Assembly (NCBI GenBank): GCA_003225005.1
Contig: QIAN01000065.1
Coordinates: 124,001-188,000 of the forward strand
Direction of reading: 5' to 3'
DNA from: Acidobacteriota bacterium
GTDB taxonomy: Bacteria; Acidobacteriota; Terriglobia; Terriglobales; Acidobacteriaceae
Length of the DNA stretch: 64,000 nt
Shown here piece after piece: positions 35,845 through 45,428 of this stretch. A model generated the notes under the pieces. The model did not search any database, was not told the origin of the DNA, and saw only the letters and a program-made list of their open reading frames with translations. Numbering within the stretch: the stretch's first letter is position 1; each line of letters opens with the position of its first letter. Made by a program: the position numbers and the translations under genes.

Positions 35845-37010
35845 GCTTGCGCCTTTCGTTGAGTGCTCTTCTCCACCGCTGCTAGGAGCTTGTCGAAGGC
35901 GTCGGCGAACAATTTGACACCGTCGTCGGTCAGCTTGTCGGTAACCTCTTTCATCGCAATGCCGGCTTGGGCGAGATCCGCCATGGTTTTTTGCGCCCCG
36001 GGAATATCTTCGGTCAAGCTCTCGCGCACGCGGCCGTGATCGCGAAACGCTTCCAAGGTCGCCGGCGGAATGGTGTCAACCGTGTCGGGCCCAATGAGTT
36101 CTTCCACGTACATAACATCCCGGTAGTTCGGATTTTTCGTGCTGGTGCTCGCCCAAAGCACGCGTTGCGTGTGGGCTCCTTTCGCCGCCAACGGTTCCCA
36201 ACGCGGCCCGCTGAAGATGCCTCGATAACGCTGATAGGTCAACTTCCCATTGGCGATGGCGACCTTGCCCAGAAGACTCTTCAGCAAAGATTGCTGTCCA
36301 GAATCGGTCGTCTTTTTTAGACGATCATTCAGCAGGGAGTCCACCAGTGTGTCGATGCGGCTGATAAAGAAGCTGGCCACGCTAGCCATTTTCTTCAAAT
36401 TGCCTCCACGGGTCTGGAGATTCTCGAGACCCTCCAGATAGGCTTCCGCCACTTTTTCATAAACTTCTTGCGCGAAAAGAAGGGTGATGTTGATGTTGAT
36501 GCCTTCGCCGATCAATTGCCGGATCGCCGGCAGACCTTCCGCCGTGCCCGGAACTTTGACCATGACATTGTCCCGCCTTACCGCCTTCCACAACCGGCGG
36601 GCTTCTTCCATAGTTTCTTGGGTTTTGTGTGCCAGGTAAGGAGAGACTTCCAGGCTGACAAATCCATCGCGGAATTTCGAGCTCTCATAGACAGGCCGGA
36701 GCAGGTCGGCGGCATCTTGAATATCACGAATCGCAATTTGCTCAAAGCGCGCAGTCGCGTCGAGTTCCGGCCGAGACGCCAACTCTTTCAACATGCCGTC
36801 ATAATCAGAGCTCTCGGCGATCGCCTTTTCGAAAATAGCGGGATTCGACGTTATGCCCCGCAGGCCATCTTCGTCGATAAGCCGCTTCAGTTTGCCGCTG
36901 GTGATCAGATCCCGCCGGATGTAGTCAAGCCATACCGACTGTCCGCATTCGAGCAATGTCCGCAATGGATTCGTGGCTTTCGAGGTTTCCAGAACTCCAG
37001 TTGGCTGCAT
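35841..37010 (-). CDS. tal: Transaldolase
   Basis: 389 residues of the long (plant/cyanobacterial/actinobacterial type) transaldolase group: QSVWLDYIRRDLI near 30, GITSNPAIFEKAI near 52, MVKVPGTAEGLPAI with the Schiff-base Lys near 149, and ININITLLFA, FFISRIDTLVDSLL. Transfers a dihydroxyacetone unit between sugar phosphates in the non-oxidative pentose phosphate pathway. Encoded 93 bp downstream of transketolase and overlapping pgi by 4 bp. Confidence 0.95.
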   Translation of the reverse strand: MQPTGVLETSKATNPLRTLLECGQSVWLDYIRRDLITSGKLKRLIDEDGLRGITSNPAIFEKAIAESSDYDGMLKELASRPELDATARFEQIAIRDIQDAADLLRPVYESSKFRDGFVSLEVSPYLAHKTQETMEEARRLWKAVRRDNVMVKVPGTAEGLPAIRQLIGEGININITLLFAQEVYEKVAEAYLEGLENLQTRGGNLKKMASVASFFISRIDTLVDSLLNDRLKKTTDSGQQSLLKSLLGKVAIANGKLTYQRYRGIFSGPRWEPLAAKGAHTQRVLWASTSTKNPNYRDVMYVEELIGPDTVDTIPPATLEAFRDHGRVRESLTEDIPGAQKTMADLAQAGIAMKEVTDKLTDDGVKLFADAFDKLLAAVEKSTQRKAQA

Positions 37011-37103
37011 GATGATTTCTCCCTGAACGACTTGACGATAATGGCTGCTGTTGCTTCACTCTAAGACCCGTCCTGCTATGAGTTCCCCGGCAACAAACTC
37101 GCA

Positions 37104-39188
37104 TTAACGTGTTGCCGTGACGGCCTGACGCGCCTGCGCAACGACCGCATCCACGGTAAATCCGAAATACTTCAATAAATCCTTCAATGGAGCCGAGGCT
37201 CCGAAACGATGCATGCCAATCATCCGCCCCTGCGGACCAACGTATCGCTCCCAGCCGAACGTCGAGGCCATCTCGACGGATACCCGAGCGGTCACCTTGG
37301 CGGGCAGCACGCTTTCTTTGTAAACCGAATCCTGTTGCTCGAAGATCTCCCACGACGGCATGCTGACGACGCGTGCCTTGATGCCTTCCGCTTGAAGCTT
37401 TTCGTAAGCATCCAGGCAAAGCGCAACCTCGCTACCGGTGCCGATGAGAATCACATCAGGAGCAGCACCCGGAGCATCCGCCAGAACGTAGGCTCCTTTC
37501 GCCACTCCTGAAGCGGCAGCATACTTCGTGCGGTCTAACGTCGGTATTGCTTGCCGGGTAAGTACAAGGGCGACGGGTTGATGCCTCAGCCCCATGATGA
37601 GCTTCCAAGCTTCCGTGACTTCGTTGGCATCGCCGGGCCGCAGCACGATCAAATTCGGCATGGCACGCAGCGACGCCAATTGTTCGATCGGCTGATGAGT
37701 CGGACCGTCTTCGCCAAGACCGATCGAGTCGTGAGTAAAAATAAAGATTGACGGCGCTTCCATCAAGGCGGCCAGACGGATACTGGCACGCATGTAGTCG
37801 CTGAAGTTGAAGAAGGTCGCGCCAAAAGCTCGGATGCGGGAGACAACGAGCCCGTTTACACTCGCACCCATGCCGTGCTCGCGAACCCCGAAATGCAGAT
37901 TGCGGCCCGCGTATTCGCCCGCCTGAAAGTCGCCCGCGCCTTCAAATTTCAGCGTCGTCTTGTTCGAGGTGGCCAAGTCTGCTGAACCACCGATGAGCCA
38001 GGGTACATTTTGCGCGACGGCGTTCAGGACTTTTCCCGAGCTGTCTCGGGTAGCTAGGCCTTTCGCGTCGGCTGGGAACGTCGGCAGTTTTTTGTCCCAT
38101 CCTTCGGGCAGTTCGTGGTGGCGCATTCGCTCCAGACGGTCCGCCATCTCCGGGTATTTCTGCGAGTACCCAGAATAAAGTTTTTGCCACTGTCCGCGCA
38201 GTTCCCCTCCGCGCTTTCCGATCCCATCGCGGAAGTGCTCGCGCACGCCCTCGGGCACAAGAAATTTGGCGTCTTCGGGCCAGCCGTAAAATCTCTTGAC
38301 CAGCCGGACTTCTTCCTCCCCCAATGGTTCGCCGTGCGCCGCGTTCGTGTCTTGTTTGTGCGGAGATCCGTAGCCGATGTGACTGTCCACGACAATCAGG
38401 GTTGGCTGGTCGGCGGTTTTCAGGAAAGTCTCAAACGCCCGGCCTAGCATTGCCAGGTCATTCGCATCGGCCACCCGTGTGACATTCCAGCCGTAGCCGA
38501 CGAACCGTGTCATCACATCTTCGCTGAACGACCAGTTCGCCGGACCATCTAATGTGATGTTGTTGTGATCGTAGATCCAGCACAGATTTGACAGCTTCAA
38601 ATGGCCGGCCAGGGACGCCGCTTCGCCTCCGACTCCCTCCATGAGATCACCATCCGAGCACATGGCGTACACGTTGTAGTTGAATACTTCAAAATTCGGG
38701 CGATTGAAATTCGCCGCCAGCCATTTGCCGGCGATCGCCATGCCCACGCTGTTTCCCACTCCCTGACCGAGTGGTCCAGTCGTGGTTTCCACGCCGGAAG
38801 TGATATGCGATTCGGGATGCCCCGGAGTCTTGCTGCCCAGTTGCCGGAAGCGTTTAATTTCCTCCATCGGCATCGCGAGCTCTTTCAGAACTTGCTCATC
38901 AGCGCCTACCGCTCTCACCCCCGCGAGATGAAGCATGGCATAAAGCAGCATCGAGGCGTGTCCGTTGGAGAGCACGAAGCGGTCGCGATTGGGCCAAACG
39001 GGATCTTCGGGGTCATAGCGCAGAAATTCCTGCCACAAGCAATAAGCCACCGGCGCCAAGGCCATCGGAGCGCCAGGGTGACCTGAGTTCGCTTGTTGGA
39101 CCGCGTCGATGGCGAGAGTGCGAATGGTGTTAATGCTGAGCACATCCAGTTGCTTACCGGTCACCAAGGTTCGTTCGCTGACTACCAT
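37104..39188 (-). CDS. tkt: Transketolase
   Basis: 694 residues from the ATG at 39186-39188, with GGAGGAG 10 nt upstream. N-terminal thiamine-diphosphate domain with QQANSGHPGAPMALAPV near 35 and the GDG-type motif MCSDGDLMEGVGGEAASLAG near 160; Pyr domain with HDSIGLGEDGPTHQPIEQL near 490; C-terminal domain with GTGSEVALCL. Transfers two-carbon units between sugar phosphates. First gene of the operon, so the promoter should be between 39189 and 39371. Confidence 0.95.
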   Translation of the reverse strand: MVVSERTLVTGKQLDVLSINTIRTLAIDAVQQANSGHPGAPMALAPVAYCLWQEFLRYDPEDPVWPNRDRFVLSNGHASMLLYAMLHLAGVRAVGADEQVLKELAMPMEEIKRFRQLGSKTPGHPESHITSGVETTTGPLGQGVGNSVGMAIAGKWLAANFNRPNFEVFNYNVYAMCSDGDLMEGVGGEAASLAGHLKLSNLCWIYDHNNITLDGPANWSFSEDVMTRFVGYGWNVTRVADANDLAMLGRAFETFLKTADQPTLIVVDSHIGYGSPHKQDTNAAHGEPLGEEEVRLVKRFYGWPEDAKFLVPEGVREHFRDGIGKRGGELRGQWQKLYSGYSQKYPEMADRLERMRHHELPEGWDKKLPTFPADAKGLATRDSSGKVLNAVAQNVPWLIGGSADLATSNKTTLKFEGAGDFQAGEYAGRNLHFGVREHGMGASVNGLVVSRIRAFGATFFNFSDYMRASIRLAALMEAPSIFIFTHDSIGLGEDGPTHQPIEQLASLRAMPNLIVLRPGDANEVTEAWKLIMGLRHQPVALVLTRQAIPTLDRTKYAAASGVAKGAYVLADAPGAAPDVILIGTGSEVALCLDAYEKLQAEGIKARVVSMPSWEIFEQQDSVYKESVLPAKVTARVSVEMASTFGWERYVGPQGRMIGMHRFGASAPLKDLLKYFGFTVDAVVAQARQAVTATR

Positions 39189-39371
39189 GTGAGTGTTGCT
39201 CCTCCAGCCTGGCATGGTCCATCCGGTCGCAATGATGGGGTGACCACGATTTATTAGAGTCCTGAAGGCGGAAAGGGTTGCAGGTACGCCCAGAGTGTAT
39301 CAATTCTCACCAAGCGTTTGCTTAAACCGCCGTGAAAAAGGCAGAAAACAATGTCGGATCGCTCGTGGGTG

Positions 39372-40034
39372 TTACTTCAGGAGATCCAGGTAGCTGTTTT
39401 CACTGCGCGATACGCGTGTGGTCTCTTGCACGAATTTGAGGAATTGGTGCAGACTTTCTCGCTCCGTAGGCTCCATGCTAGCGAAGCGAATGCGCACGCC
39501 GGTGTGAGCACTTCGAGCCACGACGCCGTTCAGCGAGAAGCCCTTCACCCAGATCTTGCCGCTGGCAAGCCAAAGACCGACTTCCACTTTGGCGTTAGAT
39601 CTCATGGCGCTGGCAGTTTCTACCAGACAGCCACCCATGCTGGTGTTGGCCAGGTTGCCCCAAATTGGTATTTCTGCCTCGTCCACTCGCAACTCGACTG
39701 CCACGAAGCATTTCAAGCGAAAGTGCCGGCGACGGTCTTGTCCCCAGTTTGGACCAAACATGTCCGGCTCGAATGGAGGGGTGGCCGCAGATGGCATCGA
39801 TACCGCACGCGGTGGCGTCTCCGCAGGGTTAACCTTTGCATTAGCGGACGCATCCTTGCCCGGGACCTGTCCCTTTATTTCCCGCATAGCCGCAAGCAGT
39901 GCTTCTTCGCGGTTTTCCGGTCGAGCGTCGCGGTAAGTCTGGAGCAATTTCCCCAGATGCCGGACTAGTTCCGGATCGGTCAGTAGCCGCGTCCAGTCAG
40001 TTCCTGCCGGTCGGAAGGGTTTGGAATCAGACAT
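39372..40034 (-). CDS. PilZ-domain protein, 220 aa
   Basis: Start at ATG 40032-40034 with GGAGAAG 8 nt upstream. N-terminal half is a helical region (DWTRLLTDPELVRHLGKLLQTY) with a disordered linker; residues about 95-205 form a PilZ domain with the c-di-GMP motif RRRHFRLK and NTSMGGCLVE (N/DxSxxG). PilZ domains bind cyclic di-GMP and control surface behaviour, motility or polysaccharide secretion. Encoded 40 bp after another PilZ gene on the same strand. Confidence 0.85.
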   Translation of the reverse strand: MSDSKPFRPAGTDWTRLLTDPELVRHLGKLLQTYRDARPENREEALLAAMREIKGQVPGKDASANAKVNPAETPPRAVSMPSAATPPFEPDMFGPNWGQDRRRHFRLKCFVAVELRVDEAEIPIWGNLANTSMGGCLVETASAMRSNAKVEVGLWLASGKIWVKGFSLNGVVARSAHTGVRIRFASMEPTERESLHQFLKFVQETTRVSRSENSYLDLLK

Positions 40035-40074
40035 GGGTTGAACTTCTCCTGAACGCGAAGCTTTACTGAACCCT

Positions 40075-40440
40075 TCAGTCGGCCCGCTCCAAACCGGCAA
40101 GGTAGGCCGCAAGAAGCGTGCTTTGCTCCTGGGACAATGACAGGAACTCAAGTCCGTGGTGATATCTACGGCGGTGCCGCACGACCGTGCGCACGTGCCA
40201 AACTACAGCCGATACCGGCAGCGAAAAGGTCAACGCCAGGACTTCACCGGTAGCGAGCTCCTCGGCCAAAAGCGCCCCGATTCCTGCTATAGAAAGATCC
40301 TTACACTGCCCGTCCAGGCGCTGGTATCCCTTTTCGAGCAACAGCTCCACCGAGACCGGAAAGTTGGTGCGGTACCTCGGGAATCGCCTGTGGCGTCGCT
40401 CCGGTTCAGTCGTAATGTGCTTTCTGCCTGGTGCGGCCAA
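40075..40440 (-). CDS. PilZ-domain protein, 121 aa
   Basis: Single PilZ domain with RRFPRYR at about 18-24 and DLSIAGIG at about 47-54, both c-di-GMP contact motifs. The likely start is TTG (40438-40440) with GAGG 9 nt upstream; no ATG is available in a suitable place. Followed after 40 bp by a second PilZ protein, so the two are probably co-expressed. A broken TonB_C gene lies 35 bp upstream on the same strand. Confidence 0.82.
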   Translation of the reverse strand: MAAPGRKHITTEPERRHRRFPRYRTNFPVSVELLLEKGYQRLDGQCKDLSIAGIGALLAEELATGEVLALTFSLPVSAVVWHVRTVVRHRRRYHHGLEFLSLSQEQSTLLAAYLAGLERAD

Positions 40441-40475
40441 GTTCTCGGTCCTCTATCGTCGGCGAGGGACGTTGT

Positions 40476-40865
40476 TCAGTGAGCGCCAAACCTGAATTCC
40501 ATGACTTCTGTAGTTTCGCCTTGCGCGGGCTCAAATTTCCATTTGCGGGCAGCCGTGGTCGCCGCGTCTATCAACACCGGGTTCCCACCAACGGGCTACT
40601 CAACTTCTCCACCAGCACGCACCGTCACTGCGAGTTTCACCGTACCTCGGAGGTGCATGCGCTGCGCCAGGTCCGGATACGCAGCTGCGGCCCTGTCGAC
40701 GACTTTACCGTCTGCTCCGGTCTGTGCACCGACAGCTGTTGGCCCTCGGAAACAAGTCGCGGATAACACGGCCGCCGCAATGAATGGCGTTGCTTTTTCG
40801 ATGACCAACGGGACTTTGAGGCCGGTCTCCGTTCTCAGCCTATTCCCGGTCTGACACAGCGGCAA
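40476..40865 (-). pseudogene. Secreted TonB_C-domain (energy transducer-like) protein, interrupted by an in-frame TAG
   Basis: One frame of 130 codons (start TTG 40863-40865, stop TGA 40476-40478) encodes a hydrophobic export segment (TPFIAAAVLSATCF) and a TonB C-terminal fold: AAAYPDLAQRMHLRGTVKLA, VTVRAGGEVE, then PVGGNPVLIDAATTAARKW and KFEP. A TAG at 40596-40598 falls exactly where family members read V-V/K-x-V-G-G. The frame is otherwise intact on both sides. It may be a recent nonsense mutation, readthrough, or a base-call error. The start codon is also weak, which fits decay. Confidence 0.78.
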
Positions 40866-41115
40866 AATACCCGAAGTAACCTACACCTGAAGTACTATTT
40901 CTTGACCGCGGACGCTGGTCTAAGTGCGTCGCTCGGGCGCGGAGTGGCCATTCGTCCTGTTCATGAGCGGCAGATACGATAGATCGTTTGCATCCCTAGG
41001 CTGGCTAAACGAATCAAAACCAAGACGTTAAGCTGTGCATCCAAGGTACATTCCGAGAACTGGGTGTCGTTCGGGGACGTTTTTAAGACCGAGAATGCTC
41101 CCTTTCTCAACCAAC

Positions 41116-42555
41116 ATGCGACGAAAGCTTTTTATCACACTGTGTTTGCAGCTTCTTGCTGCTCCCCTCCTAAGTTCACAGGTTTCGTCCGGATCCGCCA
41201 CATCTCCGGGAAGCTCCATCTCGCTTCCGGGATCGCAAAGTCCGTTCACCGGCAGCGCGCCAGAGGGCAAGGCCTCGAGCGAAATTCTGCAACTGAACTT
41301 CAAGGACGCGATTGATCGCGGCTTGCGCAACAATCTCGGGCTGCTTATTGCCGGCGACGACACGATCACTGCGCGCGGTGAGAGGTGGAAAGAACTGAGC
41401 AACCTGCTGCCGAACCTTGAAGCCAAGGCCCAAGAGAATGTGCAGACCCAAAGCCTTACCGCACTAGGTCTAAAGCCCAGTGTTTTTCACGCTCCGGTGC
41501 CGCGCGTAATCGGTCCATTCAACTATTTCGACGTGCGCGCTTATCTCAGCCAGTCGCTCTTCGATTTCAAATCCATCGAGAAAGAACGGGCAGCGACCCA
41601 GAGTTTGAAGGCCGCCAATTACAGCTACAAAGATGCCCGTGAGTTCGTAGTTCTTGCGGTCGGCAACGCATATTTGCTAGCCGTCGCGGAAGCGGCCCGG
41701 ATCCAAACCACTGAGGCCCAGGTCAACAGTGCTGAAGCTTTATACAACAAGGCGGTTGACCTCGAGAAGGCAGGGCTCACTCCGGCGATTGACATGCTGC
41801 GCGCGCAAGTGGAATTCCAGACGCGTCGACAACAACTCATCGTCGCTCGCAACGATTTCGCCAAGCAGAAATTATCGTTAGCCCGCATCATTGGCTTGCC
41901 TCTTGGACAGGAATTCGTCCTGACCGAGAAAACTCCCTATCAGGCTCTGACCACCATCCCGCTCGAGCAATATCTGGAGCGTGCCTATGCGGGACGGGCT
42001 GATTACCAGGCAGCGCTGGCCCAAGTAAGATCCGCCGAACTATCACGCCGGGGAGCTTCTGCCGGCCGCTATCCCTCGTTGAACTTGGGCGCTAACTTCG
42101 GGGACATCGGCGTCAACCCGGCTAACTCAAATGGGACATGGCAAGTAAATGGCGGAATCAATATTCCCATCTTTGCCGGCGGCAAAGTTCACAGTGACGT
42201 CCTCGAAGCCGAAGCCGCCCTCAAACAAGCGCGTTCCCGCCTGGGTGATCTCCGCGGCCGAATTGATTACGAAGTCCGAACTGCGCTGCTGGACTTGAAC
42301 GCTGCTGCCGAGCAGGTGGAGGTCGCCCGCAGCTCCGTCGAGTTAGCCGAGCAGACTTTTGCGCAATCACAGGATCGTTTTGGCGCTGGTGTGACTGACA
42401 ACCTGGAGGTGGTGCAGGCGCAAGAGTCCGTGGCCAGCGCCCACGAGAGTTATATCCAGAGCCTCTATGCGCATAACCTGGCCAAAGTCGAACTCGCGCA
42501 TGCTATCGGAGATGCGGAACAGGGTGTGAGACGATATCTAGAAGGCGATCACTAG
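41116..42555 (+). CDS. TolC-family outer membrane protein of an EmrAB-type pump
   Basis: 479 residues from the ATG at 41116; an in-frame ATG at 41095 and a longer frame to 41035 also exist, none with a strong ribosome-binding site. Signal peptide RRKLFITLCLQLLAAPLLS followed by a Ser/Gly linker, then two OEP repeats (FKDAIDRGLRNNLGLLIAGD; RDRFGAGVTDNLEVVQAQE-like near the C-terminus). Outer-membrane channel partner of the adaptor and MFS pump encoded directly downstream (3-bp gap). Confidence 0.92.
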   Translation: MRRKLFITLCLQLLAAPLLSSQVSSGSATSPGSSISLPGSQSPFTGSAPEGKASSEILQLNFKDAIDRGLRNNLGLLIAGDDTITARGERWKELSNLLPNLEAKAQENVQTQSLTALGLKPSVFHAPVPRVIGPFNYFDVRAYLSQSLFDFKSIEKERAATQSLKAANYSYKDAREFVVLAVGNAYLLAVAEAARIQTTEAQVNSAEALYNKAVDLEKAGLTPAIDMLRAQVEFQTRRQQLIVARNDFAKQKLSLARIIGLPLGQEFVLTEKTPYQALTTIPLEQYLERAYAGRADYQAALAQVRSAELSRRGASAGRYPSLNLGANFGDIGVNPANSNGTWQVNGGINIPIFAGGKVHSDVLEAEAALKQARSRLGDLRGRIDYEVRTALLDLNAAAEQVEVARSSVELAEQTFAQSQDRFGAGVTDNLEVVQAQESVASAHESYIQSLYAHNLAKVELAHAIGDAEQGVRRYLEGDH

Positions 42556-42558
42556 TCC

Positions 42559-43830
42559 ATGGAACCGACGACGCAGAGTCCCCCCACCGCAGCGCAAGAG
42601 CGATCCGAGACGGGAGCGAAACCGTTGCCCGCCACGGAACGGGATTTCCGTACTCGGCCCTCGCGGACCGCAAGTCCCGGTTTTCGAATTGCCTTGGTCA
42701 TAGCCGTCATTGTCCTGCTTGTAGTTGGACTATTTATCTATCGTTATGTGACCAGTTATGAATCCACCGACGACGCGCAGGTGGATGGGCACGTCAATTC
42801 CATCAGCGCCCGGATCTCTGGCCACGTGGTGAAACTTAACGTCCAGGACAATCAGTTTGTGCAAGGCGGAACAGTGCTGGTGGAAATTGATCCCACCGAT
42901 TATCGGGTTGCGCTCGAGCGCGCCAAAGCGGATTTCGAAGATGCCCGAGCCCTGGCGATTGCAGCAGGAGTCGATGTTCCCATCACCTCGGTGAGTACGG
43001 CCAGTCAGCTTTCATCCGCTCAGGCCGAGGCCGACAGTACGCGCGCCGGCATCCAGGCCGCGAGACAGCAGTCGGAAGCGGCCAAGGCGCAATTTCAGCA
43101 AGCTGAGGCCAATAACGTGAAAGCCCAAAACGATGTTGGCCGGTACAGACAGCTTGTCGACAAACAGGAGATATCGCAACAACAATACGATCAAGCCGTC
43201 GCCGCCGCCCGGGCCGGCGACGCCGCGGTCGAAGCCGCGCGTGCCAATGCCGACGCCGCACTGCAGCAGGTCAGCCAAGCGCAGAGTAAGCTCGCCCAAG
43301 CCGAAGCGAATTGGCGCAATGCCAATACGGCCCCAAAACAAATGACCGCCATGCGCGCCAAGGCTGCGTCTGCCGAGGCCGAAGTACAACGCAAGAAAGC
43401 CGACCTCGATCAAGCTCAGTTGAATTTGCAATATACGAAAATCGTGGCTCCGGTCGCCGGCGTGGTTAGCGACCGCACTGTGGAGATCGGCCAGAACGTA
43501 GTGCCCGGACAGGAACTCATGAAGGTCATTCCCCTGGATGACATCTGGATCACCGCGAACTTTAAAGAGACACAGTTGCGAAACATCAGGGTCAGCCAGC
43601 CCGTCACCGTCGAAGTGGACGCGAACGGGAGAAAATATAAGGGTAAGGTCGATAGCATTGCCGGCGCCAGCGGCGCCCGCTTCAGCCTCCTGCCGCCTGA
43701 AAATGCCACCGGTAACTATGTGAAAGTTGTGCAGCGCATTCCGGTGAAGATCGTGCTTGAGCCGGGCGAAAACCAAGACCACCAATTGCGTCCCGGCATG
43801 TCAGTCGTGCCCGAGGTCTGGATTCGGTAA
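42559..43830 (+). CDS. HlyD/EmrA-family membrane fusion protein
   Basis: 423 residues. Cytoplasmic N-terminus, one membrane helix IALVIAVIVLLVVGLFIY at about 46-63, then DDAQVDGHVNSISARISG and biotinyl-lipoyl half, long Ala/Gln/Glu-rich coiled-coil hairpin (about 120-280), second half-motif KIVAPVAGVVSDR and a C-terminal barrel with GMSVVPEVWI. Links the MFS pump to TolC. The stop codon overlaps the pump start by one base (TAATG). Confidence 0.94.
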   Translation: MEPTTQSPPTAAQERSETGAKPLPATERDFRTRPSRTASPGFRIALVIAVIVLLVVGLFIYRYVTSYESTDDAQVDGHVNSISARISGHVVKLNVQDNQFVQGGTVLVEIDPTDYRVALERAKADFEDARALAIAAGVDVPITSVSTASQLSSAQAEADSTRAGIQAARQQSEAAKAQFQQAEANNVKAQNDVGRYRQLVDKQEISQQQYDQAVAAARAGDAAVEAARANADAALQQVSQAQSKLAQAEANWRNANTAPKQMTAMRAKAASAEAEVQRKKADLDQAQLNLQYTKIVAPVAGVVSDRTVEIGQNVVPGQELMKVIPLDDIWITANFKETQLRNIRVSQPVTVEVDANGRKYKGKVDSIAGASGARFSLLPPENATGNYVKVVQRIPVKIVLEPGENQDHQLRPGMSVVPEVWIR

Positions 43831-45419
43831 TGAGCGTGGCTGCCGGAACCCTCGATCATGCCGATGCATGGCAGCCGGCGGTGAATCCCTGGATCATCGC
43901 CGTGGCGGTCACGCTGGCCACATTCATGGAGGTCCTTGACACCAGCATTGCCAATGTTGCTTTGCCCCATATCGCGGGAAGTCTCTCAGCCGGTCAAGAC
44001 GAGAGCACCTGGGTCCTTACTTCCTACCTTGTTTCCAACGCTATCGTGCTTCCCTTGAGTGGCTGGCTTTCTTCCATTGTGGGCCGGAAGAATTTCTATA
44101 TGGGCTGTGTCGCCCTATTCACCATCAGCTCATTTTTGTGTGGACTGGCGCCAAATCTGGCCGTCCTCATCATTTGCAGGGTCTTGCAGGGCGCGGGTGG
44201 TGGCGGCCTCCAACCCAGTGAACAGGCCATTCTTGCGGACACGTTTCCGCCCGCCAAGCGCGGCATGGCATTCGCTGTTTACGGCGTTGCCGTAGTGACC
44301 GCACCCGCCATAGGTCCTACGCTCGGCGGCTGGATTACCGATAACTTTACTTGGCGCTGGATTTTCTTCATTAATATTCCGGTGGGCATTGTTTCTCTTC
44401 TGCTCACCTCCCGGCTCATCCAAGACCCGCCCTACCTCAGGCGGAGGAAGCTCAGCGAAACCAAGATCGATTACGTCGGACTCGGTTTCGTGGCGTTGGG
44501 CTTGGGAACTCTGCAAATCGTCCTCGATAAAGGACAGCGCGACGACTGGTTCGAATCACACTTCATCCTCATACTTTCAATCGTCGCCGCAGCTTCGCTC
44601 ATCTTCGTTGTGTTTTGGGAATGGAGGCACAAGGATCCAATCATCGACCTTCATCTTTTTCGCGATCGGACTTTTGGAGTCTCCAACCTGCTGATGTTCA
44701 TGCTGGGGTTTGCCCTGCTCGGGAGTACCCTCCTGTTGCCGCTGTTCATGCAGACTATGCTGGGATATACGGCCGAGCAAGCCGGGCTGGCGTTAATGCC
44801 TGGCGGATTCACCATCATGCTCCTGCTGCCGCTGGTGGGATTCTTGCTCTCGCGCTACAGTCCGCGCTGGCTGCTCCTGTTCGGCTTGGTTGTTCTTTCG
44901 TTCTCTTTGTTCCACATGACCAACTTCGATCTGCAAGTAGATTTCCGCACCGCCGTCCTTGCGCGGGTAATTCAAGCCGTCGGAATGGCCTTCCTGTTTG
45001 TTCCCATCAATACGGCGGCATATGCCTTTCTCCCGCGGGCGAAGAACAATGCCGCTTCGGGCTTGATGAATCTGGCACGGAATATTGGCGGCAGTGTGGG
45101 GATTTCTGTGGTCACCACCTTACTCGATCGGCGGACACAGGCCCATACCACCGATTTGGTGAGCCATATTTCGGCTTCGAACCCGGCATTCCGATCAACG
45201 TTGCAGGGTGCCACACGGGCCATGCAGGCCCACGGTGCGAGTGCAGCTCACGCCACCCAGCAGGCGTATGCTTTGGTTCAGTCGACAGTTCAGCGTCAAG
45301 CCACTATGCTGGCCTACATCGATTGCTTCTGGCTCCTGGGAGTGGCCATCATGGCCATGATCCCGATGGTCTTCCTGATGAAAAAGTCCCGGCCCGGTGG
45401 CGCGATAGCAGTACACTAG
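43830..45419 (+). CDS. DHA2-family MFS drug transporter (EmrB-like)
   Basis: 529 residues with fourteen predicted membrane helices. Signature motif LDTSIANVALPHIAGSL in helix 1, STWVLTSYLVSNAIVLPLSG in the second segment, RVLQGAGGGGLQPSEQAIL, and motif C PAIGPTLGGWI near 155. Exports small molecules by proton antiport together with the HlyD-type and TolC-type partners of the same operon. Substrate unknown. Confidence 0.95.
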   Translation: MSVAAGTLDHADAWQPAVNPWIIAVAVTLATFMEVLDTSIANVALPHIAGSLSAGQDESTWVLTSYLVSNAIVLPLSGWLSSIVGRKNFYMGCVALFTISSFLCGLAPNLAVLIICRVLQGAGGGGLQPSEQAILADTFPPAKRGMAFAVYGVAVVTAPAIGPTLGGWITDNFTWRWIFFINIPVGIVSLLLTSRLIQDPPYLRRRKLSETKIDYVGLGFVALGLGTLQIVLDKGQRDDWFESHFILILSIVAAASLIFVVFWEWRHKDPIIDLHLFRDRTFGVSNLLMFMLGFALLGSTLLLPLFMQTMLGYTAEQAGLALMPGGFTIMLLLPLVGFLLSRYSPRWLLLFGLVVLSFSLFHMTNFDLQVDFRTAVLARVIQAVGMAFLFVPINTAAYAFLPRAKNNAASGLMNLARNIGGSVGISVVTTLLDRRTQAHTTDLVSHISASNPAFRSTLQGATRAMQAHGASAAHATQQAYALVQSTVQRQATMLAYIDCFWLLGVAIMAMIPMVFLMKKSRPGGAIAVH

Positions 45420-45428
45420 CAAACGGCC

